A stretch of DNA of 64,000 nt, taken from Paragemmobacter amnigenus. Lineage in GTDB: Bacteria > Pseudomonadota > Alphaproteobacteria > Rhodobacterales > Rhodobacteraceae. The notes below the pieces were generated by a model. It saw only the letters and a list, made by a program, of their open reading frames with translations. It had not been told where the DNA came from and ran no database searches. Location of the stretch: positions 41,224 to 105,223 of the forward strand of contig NZ_JAAATX020000015.1 of assembly GCF_009908265.2 (NCBI RefSeq). Reading direction: 5' to 3'. The translations under genes were made by a program, and so were the position numbers. This document shows positions 25,494-34,157 of the stretch, piece by piece. The stretch's first letter is position 1, and each line of letters starts with the position of its first letter.

Positions 25494-26300
25494 TCATCGG
25501 AGATGGCGGAGGAAATGCCGCAGCACCCGTTCCAGTTTTGCCGCACCCAGCGGCGCCATGGCCTTGGTATGCTCATGGCTGATCTTCTCGTCCGACAGCC
25601 CCGCCGCCATGTTGGTGATCGTGGAAATCGCCGCCACCTTCAGGCCAAGGAACCGCGCCAAAATCACTTCCGGCACGGTGGACATCCCCACCGCATCGCC
25701 GCCCAGAATCCGGATCGCGCGGATCTCGGCAGGCGTCTCGAAGGACGGCCCCGAATACCACGCATAAACCCCCTCGGGCAGGGCCACCCCCACCGCCTCG
25801 GCACTCGCCCGCAGGGACGCGCGCAGCGCCGGGTCATGCGCGTCGCCCATCGGCACGAACCGCGCATCCGTCGCTTCACCGATCAGCGGGTTCAGGCCGG
25901 AAAAGTTGATGTGATCCGACAGCAGCATCAAATCCCCGGGCCGGATATCCGTCCGCAGACTGCCCGCCGCATTGGTGGCAATCACCGCCTCGCCCCCCAG
26001 CGCGCGCAACAGCTCCAGCGCGGGCCGCATCGCCGCCGGATTGCCCTTTTCGTAATAATGCTCCCGCGCGCCAAAGACGGCGACGCGCACGCCTTCCAGT
26101 TCTCCGATCACCAGATGGGGATTATGCCCCGACACCCCCGCATGGGGAAATCCCGACAGATCGGCATAGGGGATCGCCACCCCCTCCACCGCCCCCGCCA
26201 GATGCCCCAGACCGGACCCGAGGATCAGGCCCAGCCGCACCGGCGCATCCCCCGCCCGCGCGCGGACAAGGGCCGCCAGTTCATCAACGTTCCTTGACAT
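25494..26300 (-). CDS. punA: Purine nucleoside phosphorylase
   Basis: This 268-residue protein matches the trimeric purine nucleoside phosphorylase family. Features are LGLILGSGLGHLAG (phosphate loop), SGHNPHLVIGEL, FGAREHYYEKG, ATNAAGSL, GPSFETPAEIRAIRILGGDAVGMSTVPEVI and the closing NMAAGLSDEKISHEH. It splits purine nucleosides with phosphate to base and ribose-1-phosphate. The start codon lies 17 nt inside the upstream permease gene. It is the last gene of the nucleoside importer operon, so imported nucleosides are phosphorolysed on arrival. Confidence 0.92.
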   Translation of the reverse strand: MSRNVDELAALVRARAGDAPVRLGLILGSGLGHLAGAVEGVAIPYADLSGFPHAGVSGHNPHLVIGELEGVRVAVFGAREHYYEKGNPAAMRPALELLRALGGEAVIATNAAGSLRTDIRPGDLMLLSDHINFSGLNPLIGEATDARFVPMGDAHDPALRASLRASAEAVGVALPEGVYAWYSGPSFETPAEIRAIRILGGDAVGMSTVPEVILARFLGLKVAAISTITNMAAGLSDEKISHEHTKAMAPLGAAKLERVLRHFLRHLR

Positions 26301-27252
26301 ACGGCTCCCCCCCCGCACGCGGCGGAATGGCCTTGCCGACGAACCCCGCCAGCACCAGCACGGTCAGCACGTAGGGCAGCGCGTCAAGGAAGGGCACCGG
26401 CACCTTCACCTGCACCACCGCCTCCACCACGTCAGGCCGCAGCGCCAGCGCCTGGAAGAACCCGAACAGCAGGCACGCCCACAGCGCCGCCACCGGCCGC
26501 CACTTGGCAAAGATCAGCGCGGCCAGCGCGATATAGCCCCGCCCCGCCGTCATCTCGCGCCCGAACCCCGCCTGCAAGGCGGTCGCCATATAGGCCCCCG
26601 CCAGCCCGCACAGGATGCCCGTGATCGCCACGGCGGCAAAGCGCAGCCCCTTCACCGAAATCCCCGCCGTATCGACGGCGGCCGGATTTTCCCCCACCGC
26701 CCGCAGCCGCAGCCCGAACCGCGTGCGATACAGCACCCACCAGGTCACCGGCACCGCCAGCAGCGCCACATAGACAAGCAGCGGATGCCCCGAAATCACC
26801 TCGGCATAAAGCGGGCCCAGCACCGGCACGCCCCGCAACTCCTCGGCCAGCGGCAGGATGATCGGCGTGAACCGCGCATCCCCCTCCAGAGGCGGCGTCC
26901 GCCCCCCCTGCCCGAACAGCCGCTGCGCCACCAGAACCGTGATCCCCGACGCCACGAAATTCAGCGCCACGCCCGAAATCAGCTGATTGCCCCGAAAGGT
27001 GATCGACGCGATGCCATGTATCCCCGCCAGCATCAGCGATGCCAGCATCCCCGCGAACAATCCCGCCCAGACCGACCCCGTCAGGAAGGCGACCGATGCC
27101 GACGCCATCGCCGCCATCAGCATCTTGCCTTCCAGCCCGATGTCGAAAATTCCCGCCCGCTCCGAATAAAGCCCCGCCAGACAGGCAAACAGCAACGGCG
27201 TCGCCAGCCGCAGCGAGCTGTCCAGTATCTGCAAAAGCGTCGCGTAATCCAT
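26284..27252 (-). CDS. Nucleoside ABC transporter permease 2 (BMP-linked)
   Basis: This 322-residue inner-membrane permease of the branched-chain-type (BPD_transp_2) family starts MDYATLLQILDSSLRLATPLLFACLAGLYSERAGIFDIGLEG. FDIGLEG is the hallmark of these permeases, and GENPAAVDTAGISV forms the coupling region. It pairs with the next permease upstream, sharing a 1-nt TGATG junction. Systems of this layout import guanosine and other nucleosides. Confidence 0.88.
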   Translation of the reverse strand: MDYATLLQILDSSLRLATPLLFACLAGLYSERAGIFDIGLEGKMLMAAMASASVAFLTGSVWAGLFAGMLASLMLAGIHGIASITFRGNQLISGVALNFVASGITVLVAQRLFGQGGRTPPLEGDARFTPIILPLAEELRGVPVLGPLYAEVISGHPLLVYVALLAVPVTWWVLYRTRFGLRLRAVGENPAAVDTAGISVKGLRFAAVAITGILCGLAGAYMATALQAGFGREMTAGRGYIALAALIFAKWRPVAALWACLLFGFFQALALRPDVVEAVVQVKVPVPFLDALPYVLTVLVLAGFVGKAIPPRAGGEPYVKER

Positions 27253-28358
27253 CAGACCGCCCCCCGCGCCGCACGCCCGCCCCGCAGCAGGTTGAACACC
27301 CATGTCAGCAGCATCCGCACCATCATGTCCAAGGCCCCCGTGAACAGGATCACCAGCCCCTGCACCACGATCCGCATCTCGATGGGAATCTTGGTCCACA
27401 GCCCCAACTCTGCCCCGCCCTGGAACAGGAACCCGAACAGCAGCGCCGCCAGCACCACCCCCACCGGATGGTTCCGCCCCATCAGCGCCACCGCAATCCC
27501 GATGAACCCCGCGCCCGATGCCGAATTCTGGAGCAGTCGCCCCGCCTCGCCCATGACGTTGTTGATCGCCATCATCCCGGCCAGCCCGCCGGAAATAAGC
27601 ATCGCCACCATGATGATGCCAAAGGGCGAAATCCCCGCATATTTCGCCGCCGCCTCCGACTTGCCGAAGGCGCGGATCGCATAGCCCAGCCGCGTGCGCC
27701 ACAGCAGCGCCCACACCACCACCGCCATGCCCAGCGCGATGAACAGCGTGATGTTGGCAGGCACCTTCGACGTGAACAGCAGGTTCACCACCGGAATCTC
27801 GTTCAGCGTGGGCAGCGCCACCGTCTCGGGGAAATTCGCCGTGGCGGGGTCCATCTGCCCGTCAGGGCGCAGCACATCCACCAGCATGAAGATCAGGAAG
27901 GCCGCCGCGATATAGTTGAACATGATCGTCGTGATGACGATATGGCTGCCCCGCCGCGCCTGCAGATAGGCCGGCACCGCCGCCCATGCCGCGCCAAAGG
28001 CCGCCGCCGCGACCGTCGCCCCGATCAGCGCCAGCGACCAATGCGGCCACGGGATCATCAGACAGCACAGCGCGACGCCCAGCCCGCCCAGTTGCGCCTG
28101 CCCCTCGCCCCCGATGTTGAACAGGCTGGCATGAAAGGCCACCGTCACCGCCAGCCCCGTGAACATGAAGCTGGTCGCGTAATACAGCGTATAGCCCCAG
28201 CCGTAGGAATTCATCACCGACCCCTGCACCATCACCGTGATGGCCTCCCACGGGTCCTGCCCGATCGCCACGATCACCACGGCGGCGATCACGGCAGCCA
28301 GCAGCAGCGAAATCAGCGGCACCAGCACCACATCCGCCCATTTCGGCAAACGCTCCAT
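27252..28358 (-). CDS. Nucleoside ABC transporter permease 1 (BMP-linked)
   Basis: This 368-residue permease of the same family has FHASLFNIGGEGQAQLGGLG, the counterpart of the FDIGLEG motif, and a coupling region AFGKSEAAAKYAGIS. About nine to ten helices are predicted. It begins in a TGATG overlap with the ATPase gene and ends in one with the second permease, so the three membrane-complex genes are translationally chained. Confidence 0.88.
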   Translation of the reverse strand: MERLPKWADVVLVPLISLLLAAVIAAVVIVAIGQDPWEAITVMVQGSVMNSYGWGYTLYYATSFMFTGLAVTVAFHASLFNIGGEGQAQLGGLGVALCCLMIPWPHWSLALIGATVAAAAFGAAWAAVPAYLQARRGSHIVITTIMFNYIAAAFLIFMLVDVLRPDGQMDPATANFPETVALPTLNEIPVVNLLFTSKVPANITLFIALGMAVVVWALLWRTRLGYAIRAFGKSEAAAKYAGISPFGIIMVAMLISGGLAGMMAINNVMGEAGRLLQNSASGAGFIGIAVALMGRNHPVGVVLAALLFGFLFQGGAELGLWTKIPIEMRIVVQGLVILFTGALDMMVRMLLTWVFNLLRGGRAARGAV

Positions 28359-29902
28359 CAGGCGGCCTCCCCCTTGCCGGTCATCCCTGCCATCAGCAGA
28401 CCCAACTCCCGCTCATCCGTCGTCTCGGGATCGCGGAAGCCCATGATCCGCCCGTCGAACATCACCGCGATCCGGTCCGACAGGCTTCGGATCTCGTCCA
28501 GCTCGACCGAAACCAGCAGAATGGCCTTCCCCTGATCGCGCAGCGCCACGATCTGCTTGTGGATGAACTCGATCGCCCCGATATCCACCCCCCGCGTCGG
28601 CTGACCCACCAGCAGCAGATCGGGGTTCCGCTCGATCTCGCGCGCCACCACGATCTTCTGCTGGTTGCCGCCCGAAAAACTCTTGGCCGCCAGCGTCGGG
28701 ATCGGCGGGCGCACGTCGAACCGTTCCATCTTCCGCTCGGTATCCGCCCGCAGCGCATCATTGTCCATGAACAGGCCGTTCTTCTGGTATTCCGGCGCGT
28801 TGTGATAGCCGAAGGCCACATTTTCCCACGCCGTGAAATCCATGATCAGGCCCAGCGCCTGCCGGTCCTCGGGCACATGGGCGATGCCCGCCGCGCGGCG
28901 GCTCTGCCCGTCCGCGCCCTTGCCCGACAGCGGCAATTCCACCCCGTTCAGCTCCACCCGCCCCGTGGCCCGCGCGATCCCGCCCAGCGCCTCCAGCAAT
29001 TCGGACTGCCCGTTCCCCGCCACCCCCGCGATGCCAAGGATCTCGCCCGCGCGGATCTCGAAACTCACACCCTTCAGCCGCTCCACCCCGTGCTCGTCGC
29101 GCACGCGCAGGTCCTCGACCTTCAGCACGGTCTTGCCGGCCATGGCGGGCGTCTTTTCCACCTCAAGCAGGACCTTGCGCCCCACCATCAGCTCGGCCAG
29201 CTCCTCGGGGCTGGTCTCGGACGTCTTCACCGTCCCCACCATCGTGCCCCGCCGCATGACCGACACGTTATCCGTCGTCTCCATGATCTCGCGCAGCTTG
29301 TGCGTGATCAGCACCACCGTCTTTCCCTGATCGCGCAGCCCCTTCAGGATGCGGAACAGATGGTCCGCCTCGGCCGGTGTCAGCACGCCGGTGGGCTCGT
29401 CCAGAATCAGGATATCCGCCTGCCGGTACAGCGCCTTGAGGATTTCGACCCGCTGCTGGTGCCCCACCGACAGATCCTCGATCACCGCATCAGGGTCCAC
29501 GTCCAGCTCGTATTCGCGGCTCAGATCGGAAAGCACCTTGCGCGCCTTGGACAGCGACCCCGCCAGCAGCGCGCCCTCTTCCGCGCCCAGCACCACATTC
29601 TCCAGCACGGTGAAATTCTGCACCAGCTTGAAATGCTGGAACACCATCCCGATTCCGGCGCGGATGGCGCTCTGGCTGTCGGGGATGGTCGTCAGCTTGC
29701 CGTTGATGAAGATCTCGCCCGAATCCGCGCGGTAGAACCCGTACAGGATCGACATCAGCGTCGACTTGCCCGCACCATTCTCGCCGATGATCCCGTGGAT
29801 CGTGCCCTTGGGCACGGCGATATGGATGTCCTTGTTCGCCTGAACCGGACCGAAGGCCTTGGAAATGCCCTTCAACTCGATGGCATAGCCCGCATGCGCC
29901 AT
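28358..29902 (-). CDS. Nucleoside ABC transporter ATPase (two ABC domains)
   Basis: This 514-residue protein has two nucleotide-binding domains, as in ribose/nucleoside importers. The first has GENGAGKST, a degenerate signature LSVGHQQRVEI and DEPTGVLTP. The second has the altered Walker A region GVAGNGQSELLEALGG, signature SGGNQQKIVVAREI and QPTRGVDIG. The degenerate second site is normal for this subfamily. SD AGGGGAA precedes ATG 29902. It energises the two permeases encoded downstream. Confidence 0.9.
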   Translation of the reverse strand: MAHAGYAIELKGISKAFGPVQANKDIHIAVPKGTIHGIIGENGAGKSTLMSILYGFYRADSGEIFINGKLTTIPDSQSAIRAGIGMVFQHFKLVQNFTVLENVVLGAEEGALLAGSLSKARKVLSDLSREYELDVDPDAVIEDLSVGHQQRVEILKALYRQADILILDEPTGVLTPAEADHLFRILKGLRDQGKTVVLITHKLREIMETTDNVSVMRRGTMVGTVKTSETSPEELAELMVGRKVLLEVEKTPAMAGKTVLKVEDLRVRDEHGVERLKGVSFEIRAGEILGIAGVAGNGQSELLEALGGIARATGRVELNGVELPLSGKGADGQSRRAAGIAHVPEDRQALGLIMDFTAWENVAFGYHNAPEYQKNGLFMDNDALRADTERKMERFDVRPPIPTLAAKSFSGGNQQKIVVAREIERNPDLLLVGQPTRGVDIGAIEFIHKQIVALRDQGKAILLVSVELDEIRSLSDRIAVMFDGRIMGFRDPETTDERELGLLMAGMTGKGEAA

Positions 29903-30010
29903 GAAATTCCCCTGTCCGTCCGCCGTCCCGTTTCCGCGCGGGGCGGTCATCTTGCAAAGATGCCGCGCCAATTCCTTGGCGCGGCACCCTTCAGTCTTGC
30001 CGCGAACGTC

Positions 30011-31006
30011 TCAGAACGTCGCCGCGGGGCAGGTGTTGTCGGACATGTAGTCATGCACGACCAGCTCGCCCGACTTGATCTTTTCCGCCGCCGCATCAAC
30101 CGCGGCCTGCATCTCCGCCGTCACGAGCGAGGCGTTGTTCTCGTCCATCGCATAGCCCACGCCGTCATTGGCCAGACCCATGACGTTGATGCCTGCGGTC
30201 AGGTTCTCGCCTTCCTTGAACGCCTCATACACCGCGTTATCCACGCGCTTGAGCATCGAGGTCAGCACCTTGCCCGGGTGCATGTAGTTCTGGTTGCTGT
30301 CCACGCCGATCGACAGGATGCCTTCGTCGGCCGCAGCCTGCAGCACGCCCACGCCCGTGCCGCCCGCCGCGGCATAGATCACATCCGCGCCCTGCGCCTT
30401 CTGGCCCTTGGCCAGTTCCGCGCCCTTCACCGGATCGTTCCACGCGGCCGGCGTCGTACCGGTCATGTTCAGAACGACCGTCGCATCGGGATTGACCGCC
30501 TTCACGCCCTGCGCATAGCCGCAGCCGAACTTGCGGATCAGCGGGATGTCCATGCCACCGATAAAGCCCACGGTGCCCGACTTCGACGCCAGCGCCGCCA
30601 TCATGCCCACAAGGTAAGACCCCTCATGCTCGTTGAACACGACCGACTTCACGTTCGGCTGGTCCACGACCATGTCCACGATGGCGAACTTGGTGTTCGG
30701 GAAATCGGGGGCAACCTTGTTCAGCACGTCGCCAAAGGCAAAGCCGGTCATCACGACGGGGTTCGCGCCCGCCTCGGCCAGACGGCGCAGCGCCTGCTCG
30801 CGCTGGGCCTCGTCCTGCATCTCCAGCTCCTTGTAGGTGCCGCCGGTCTCCTGCGCCCAACGCTCCGCGCCGTTGAAGGCCGCCTCGTTGAACGACTTGT
30901 CGAACTTGCCGCCAAGGTCGAAAATGATGGCCGGTTCGGCCGCGGCAACACCCGCGGTCAGCGCCAGCGTCGCCGCCGCGCCGAGGAAATGCTTCATCAG
31001 GGTCAT
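30011..31006 (-). CDS. BMP-family nucleoside-binding protein
   Basis: This 331-residue periplasmic binding protein has a signal peptide of about 23 residues (ending GVAAA) and the BMP family features FDLGGKFDKSFNEAAFNGAERWA, EHEGSYLVGMMAALASKSGTVGFIGGMDIPLI and a late VDSNQNY ligand motif. Members such as PnrA and BmpA bind purine nucleosides. GGGAGA lies at SD distance from ATG 31006. It is the first gene of the importer operon that ends with purine nucleoside phosphorylase. Confidence 0.9.
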   Translation of the reverse strand: MTLMKHFLGAAATLALTAGVAAAEPAIIFDLGGKFDKSFNEAAFNGAERWAQETGGTYKELEMQDEAQREQALRRLAEAGANPVVMTGFAFGDVLNKVAPDFPNTKFAIVDMVVDQPNVKSVVFNEHEGSYLVGMMAALASKSGTVGFIGGMDIPLIRKFGCGYAQGVKAVNPDATVVLNMTGTTPAAWNDPVKGAELAKGQKAQGADVIYAAAGGTGVGVLQAAADEGILSIGVDSNQNYMHPGKVLTSMLKRVDNAVYEAFKEGENLTAGINVMGLANDGVGYAMDENNASLVTAEMQAAVDAAAEKIKSGELVVHDYMSDNTCPAATF

Positions 31007-31122
31007 GGGTCAGTCTCCCGGTTTTCGTTTTTGGTGGTTTCCCGTCACCCCATCCGTCCGGCGGGGTGCATCACCGCCAATTTAGGGCGGATTCCCGAAA
31101 CGCGGTCAACACCTCTTTGCAG

Positions 31123-31155
31123 GCGGACCGGTCCGCATTTGAACTTCTGATCAAA
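31123..31155. promoter_or_regulatory. Candidate operator upstream of the nucleoside importer
   Basis: A perfect 14-nt palindrome GCGGACCGGTCCGC (31123-31136) is followed directly by an inverted repeat TTTGA-N8-TCAAA (31138-31155). On the minus strand a TTGACC box with a CTAAAT 18 nt downstream lies closer to the importer start. The arrangement suggests a repressor site, but I cannot name the regulator. Confidence 0.35.
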
Positions 31156-31180
31156 TTTCCGGCGCTTGACGCTGCGGCAC

Positions 31181-31600
31181 TCAACCAGCCAGCCCGCGCG
31201 CCATCACCACGGCATCCACCGCCGCCCCGTCCGGCCCGCGATAATAGCCCCGCCGCAGGCCGGATTCGGCGAAACCGCAACGCGCATACAGCGCCCGCGC
31301 CGCCGCATTGTCGCTGGCCACTTCCAGAAAGGCCGTCTCCGCCCCCCGCAGCCGCGCCTGATAGACGAACCGCGCCACCAGCTTGCGCCCCAGCCCGCGC
31401 CGACGCGCCTCGGGCGCCACGGCCAGCGTCAGAAGCTCCGCCTCGCCCGCAACCGCGCGCCCCAGCAGGAACCCCGCATCCCCCTCGACCAGCAGGAAGG
31501 CCAGCGGATCGTCCAGAAACCCCGCAAACTCGCCCTCTCCCCATGGCCGCGGCACGGTGAAACAGCGCGCATGCAGCGCTGCCAGTGCGGCGGGCGTCAC
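31181..31600 (-). CDS. rimI: RimI-type ribosomal protein/GNAT N-acetyltransferase
   Basis: This 139-residue GNAT protein has the acetyl-CoA loop in AVAPEARRRGLGRKLVARFVYQAR and the FLEVASDNAAARALYARCGFAE segment typical of RimI. It would acetylate an N-terminal alanine. The start is GTG 31600 in a 4-nt overlap with the tsaB stop, the usual bacterial tsaB-rimI pairing. Confidence 0.88.
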   Translation of the reverse strand: MTPAALAALHARCFTVPRPWGEGEFAGFLDDPLAFLLVEGDAGFLLGRAVAGEAELLTLAVAPEARRRGLGRKLVARFVYQARLRGAETAFLEVASDNAAARALYARCGFAESGLRRGYYRGPDGAAVDAVVMARGLAG

Positions 31601-32217
31601 GGCAGGATCACCGGCGGCGGGTCGCTGGGCGGCGCCGCATCCGCCCCGCGCATGTAAAAGGGCGCAGGCCGCGGCTGCTCGGTCCCGAACCGCCGCGCCG
31701 CGATCACCGCGATGGCATGGTGCAGTGGCATCGCGGGCGGCAGCGCCCCCGCCCCCGCCGCAGACCCCGTGACCGCACCGTCAGGCAGGTCCACACCCGC
31801 CCCGCGCAATCCGGCCACCCCCGCACCCCCTGCGTCAAAGCGCTGCACATAGACCTCGCCGCGCTTGGCATCCTCGATCACCGTCACCGGTCGCGCCAAC
31901 CCCTCGGCCAGCGCCTCCAGCCGCGTCACCCCGATCGCGGGCACCCCCAGCGACAGCGCCAGCCCCCGCGCGGCCGCCACCGCGATCCGCACACCGGTGA
32001 AATTCCCCGGCCCCGTGCCCACCGCCACCGCGTCCAGATCGCCCCACGCAACACCGGCCCGCGCCATCACCTCCGCGCACAGCGGCAACAACCGCTCCGC
32101 CTGCCCCTTTTCCATCGGCTCGAAGGCATCGGCCACCACCCGCCCGCCCGACAGCAAAGCGGCCGCGCAATGCGCGGCCGATGTGTCGAAGGCAAGGATG
32201 CAGGGCTCAGGCCGCAA
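31597..32217 (-). CDS. tsaB: tRNA threonylcarbamoyladenosine modification protein TsaB
   Basis: This 206-residue protein has the TsaB start CILAFDTSAAHCAAAL and the PGNFTGVRIAVAAARGLA segment. It partners TsaD and TsaE in t6A37 tRNA modification. The chosen start is TTG 32217, placing its 5' end 11 nt inside the NifU-family gene. A later internal start would delete the conserved first strand, so translational coupling is likely. Confidence 0.88.
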   Translation of the reverse strand: MRPEPCILAFDTSAAHCAAALLSGGRVVADAFEPMEKGQAERLLPLCAEVMARAGVAWGDLDAVAVGTGPGNFTGVRIAVAAARGLALSLGVPAIGVTRLEALAEGLARPVTVIEDAKRGEVYVQRFDAGGAGVAGLRGAGVDLPDGAVTGSAAGAGALPPAMPLHHAIAVIAARRFGTEQPRPAPFYMRGADAAPPSDPPPVILP

Positions 32218-32767
32218 CGGGCCGGACCTCCAGCACCTCGGGGATGTAATGGCGCAGCAGGTTCTCGATCCCCATCTTCAGCGTCAGCGTGCTGGACGGA
32301 CAGCCCGCACAGGCGCCCTGCATGTGCAGATAGACCACCCCGCGGTCAAAGCCGTGGAAGGTGATATCCCCGCCATCCTGCGCCACCGCCGGCCGCACGC
32401 GCGTATCCAGCAATTCCTTGATCTGGCGCACGATATCGCCATCCTCGCCGGTATGTTCCGCATGGCCGCCCGCCGCGCCCTCGCCCTCGATCGTGGCGGC
32501 GCCCGACTGGTAATGCTCCATGATCGCGCCCAGGATCGCGGGCTTCACATGGTCCCACTCCACACCCTCGGCCTTGGTCACGGTAACGAAATCCGTCCCG
32601 AAGAACACGCCCGTCACCCCGCCCGTGGCAAAGATGCGCCGCGCCAGCGGCGATTTCGACGCGGCCTCGGCATTGGGGAAATCCGCCGTGCCCAGTTCCA
32701 GCACGGTCTGCCCCGGCAGGAATTTCAGCGTGGCGGGATTAGGGGTGGATTCGGTCTGGATGAACAT
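32207..32767 (-). CDS. NifU-family Fe-S scaffold/carrier protein (NfuA type)
   Basis: This 186-residue protein has an N-terminal Nfu_N domain (MFIQTESTPNPATLKFLPG) and a C-terminal NifU domain with the cluster-binding CAGCPSS motif. It carries Fe-S clusters to target proteins. SD GGAGGTGG precedes ATG 32767. It opens a nifU-tsaB-rimI operon from the promoter and palindrome at 32807-32856. The gene downstream overlaps by 11 nt. Confidence 0.9.
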   Translation of the reverse strand: MFIQTESTPNPATLKFLPGQTVLELGTADFPNAEAASKSPLARRIFATGGVTGVFFGTDFVTVTKAEGVEWDHVKPAILGAIMEHYQSGAATIEGEGAAGGHAEHTGEDGDIVRQIKELLDTRVRPAVAQDGGDITFHGFDRGVVYLHMQGACAGCPSSTLTLKMGIENLLRHYIPEVLEVRPVAA

Positions 32768-32806
32768 AGCGCCACCTCCGCGGGGCATCTCCGACAATTC
32801 CTCTCG

Positions 32807-32856
32807 GATATGCGCCTTGCCCTGCGCGCTGTCAAGTTTGGAACCGTTCTAACTTG
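32807..32856 (-). promoter_or_regulatory. Promoter of the nifU-tsaB-rimI operon with overlapping palindromic operator
   Basis: On the minus strand TTGACA (32830-32835) and CATATC (32807-32812) are separated by exactly 17 nt. Immediately upstream and overlapping the -35 box is a two-part palindrome, outer arms CAAGTT/AACTTG (32833-32856) and inner GAAC-G-GTTC. Its position over the -35 suggests repression, plausibly by an Fe-S or iron regulator given the target gene. The regulator identity is inference. Confidence 0.55.
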
Positions 32857-32912
32857 CTCCGTTTTGCACCGCGCACCTTCCCCCCCTCGCCGCGCCGCGT
32901 TAACCTTTCCCC

Positions 32913-33947
32913 ATGCGCGCGCCCCTCACAGTCCTTCTCGCCTGCCTCGCCCTGCCCGCCGCCGCCGACAGCCTGCGCGACCACGCGCTCACGCTTTTTG
33001 AACCGCTGCCGGACCGCATCGACACCGTCGCAGGCCACCCCGTCACCCCCGAACAGGTCGACCTCGGGCGGATGCTCTACTTCGACCCCCGCATCTCGGA
33101 TACCGGCCAGTTCGCCTGCGCCACCTGCCACAACCCCGCCACGGGGGGCGACAGCAACCGCGACACCTCCATCGGCCACGCCTGGCAGACCGGCCCGCAG
33201 AACGCCCCCACCATCTTCAACGCCACGCTCAACAGCGCCCGCTTCTGGCAGGGCTGGGCCGAGGACCTGCCCGCCACCGGCGACAGCTTGCTGCAAGTCG
33301 GCGCCGAACGCACCGGCACGCCCGAACGCATGGTCGCCACGCTCGCCTCCATGCCCGCCTATGTGGACGCCTTCACCCGCACCTTCCCCGACGACGCCGA
33401 CCCCGTCACCTTCGCAAATGCCACGACCGCGCTGGAAAGCTTCATCGCCACCCTCGTCACCCCCGCCCCCTTCGACGCATGGCTCAAAGGCGAGGACAGC
33501 GCGCTCTCGCCACAGGCGCGCGAGGGCCTCGCCCTCTTCATCGACAAGGGCTGCGCCACCTGCCATCAGGGCGTGAATCTGGGCGGCAACAGCTATCACC
33601 CCTTCCGCGTCATCCGCACGCCGGGCACCGAAGGCCAACCCGAATCCATCCAGTGCTTCTCGGTGGTCGAGGATGACGGCACCCAATACCTCTTCCGCGC
33701 CGGAACCCTGCGAAACATCACCCTGACCTCGCCCTATTTCTCCGAAGGCTCGGTCCGCTCGCTCCCCCTCGCCATCCAGATCATGGGCCGCACGCAGCTC
33801 GGCACCGATCTCTCCGACGAAGAGACGGACAGGATCGCAGCCTTCCTCGAAAGCCTCGAAGGCACGCCGCCCCCGATCACCCTGCCGGTCCTGCCGCGCG
33901 AATCCGCCCTGACCCCCGCGCCCCTTCCCCCGCTCAGGGAAGAGTGA
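32913..33947 (+). CDS. Di-heme cytochrome c peroxidase (CCP/MauG family)
   Basis: This 344-residue protein has a signal peptide (cleavage near residue 18) and two CxxCH heme sites, CATCH at 69-73 and CATCH at 214-218. The RMLYFDPRIS and LRNITLTSPYFSEGSV segments are family-typical. It would reduce hydrogen peroxide in the periplasm using cytochrome c electrons, or act as a MauG-like oxidase. It is divergent from the NifU operon and ends next to the 41-residue ORF on the other strand. Confidence 0.88.
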   Translation: MRAPLTVLLACLALPAAADSLRDHALTLFEPLPDRIDTVAGHPVTPEQVDLGRMLYFDPRISDTGQFACATCHNPATGGDSNRDTSIGHAWQTGPQNAPTIFNATLNSARFWQGWAEDLPATGDSLLQVGAERTGTPERMVATLASMPAYVDAFTRTFPDDADPVTFANATTALESFIATLVTPAPFDAWLKGEDSALSPQAREGLALFIDKGCATCHQGVNLGGNSYHPFRVIRTPGTEGQPESIQCFSVVEDDGTQYLFRAGTLRNITLTSPYFSEGSVRSLPLAIQIMGRTQLGTDLSDEETDRIAAFLESLEGTPPPITLPVLPRESALTPAPLPPLREE

Positions 33948-34073
33948 TCAGGGCTCCCAATAGCCATACATCTGCGCCAGCACCGCCCGACAGCGCAGCG
34001 GGTCCGCCGCCCGTCGCATCAACAGGCGCAGCTTCGGCGGCAGGAAAAGGGAATAGGGCGGGACAAGGCGCAT
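33948..34073 (-). CDS. Small conserved-looking protein, 41 aa
   Basis: ATG at 34071-34073 opens a 41-residue frame ending at a TGA that abuts the stop of the convergent peroxidase gene. A good SD (GAAGGAGT) lies at proper distance. The product begins MRLVPPYSLFLPPKLRLLMR and ends in the aromatic tail AQMYGYWEP, with many arginines. Third positions are strongly G/C. Longer overlapping frames on this strand have poor codon character. I do not know a function. Confidence 0.6.
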   Translation of the reverse strand: MRLVPPYSLFLPPKLRLLMRRAADPLRCRAVLAQMYGYWEP

Positions 34074-34157
34074 GACACGACTCCTTCACAGTCCTCCCTG
34101 ACGGCCAGCCTGCCACGCCCGCGCGCGCCTGTCACCGATTCTCGCTGCAGCGCAGCA

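Noticed and set aside
27039..28535. 498-residue plus-strand frame opposite the nucleoside permeases
   Set aside because: Pro/Arg/His-rich shadow with no hydrophobic or enzymatic pattern; the membrane proteins on the minus strand are convincing.
33934..34116. 60-residue minus-strand frame overlapping the small 41-residue ORF
   Set aside because: Weaker start context and no sensible composition. The 41-residue frame in another phase has the ribosome-binding site.
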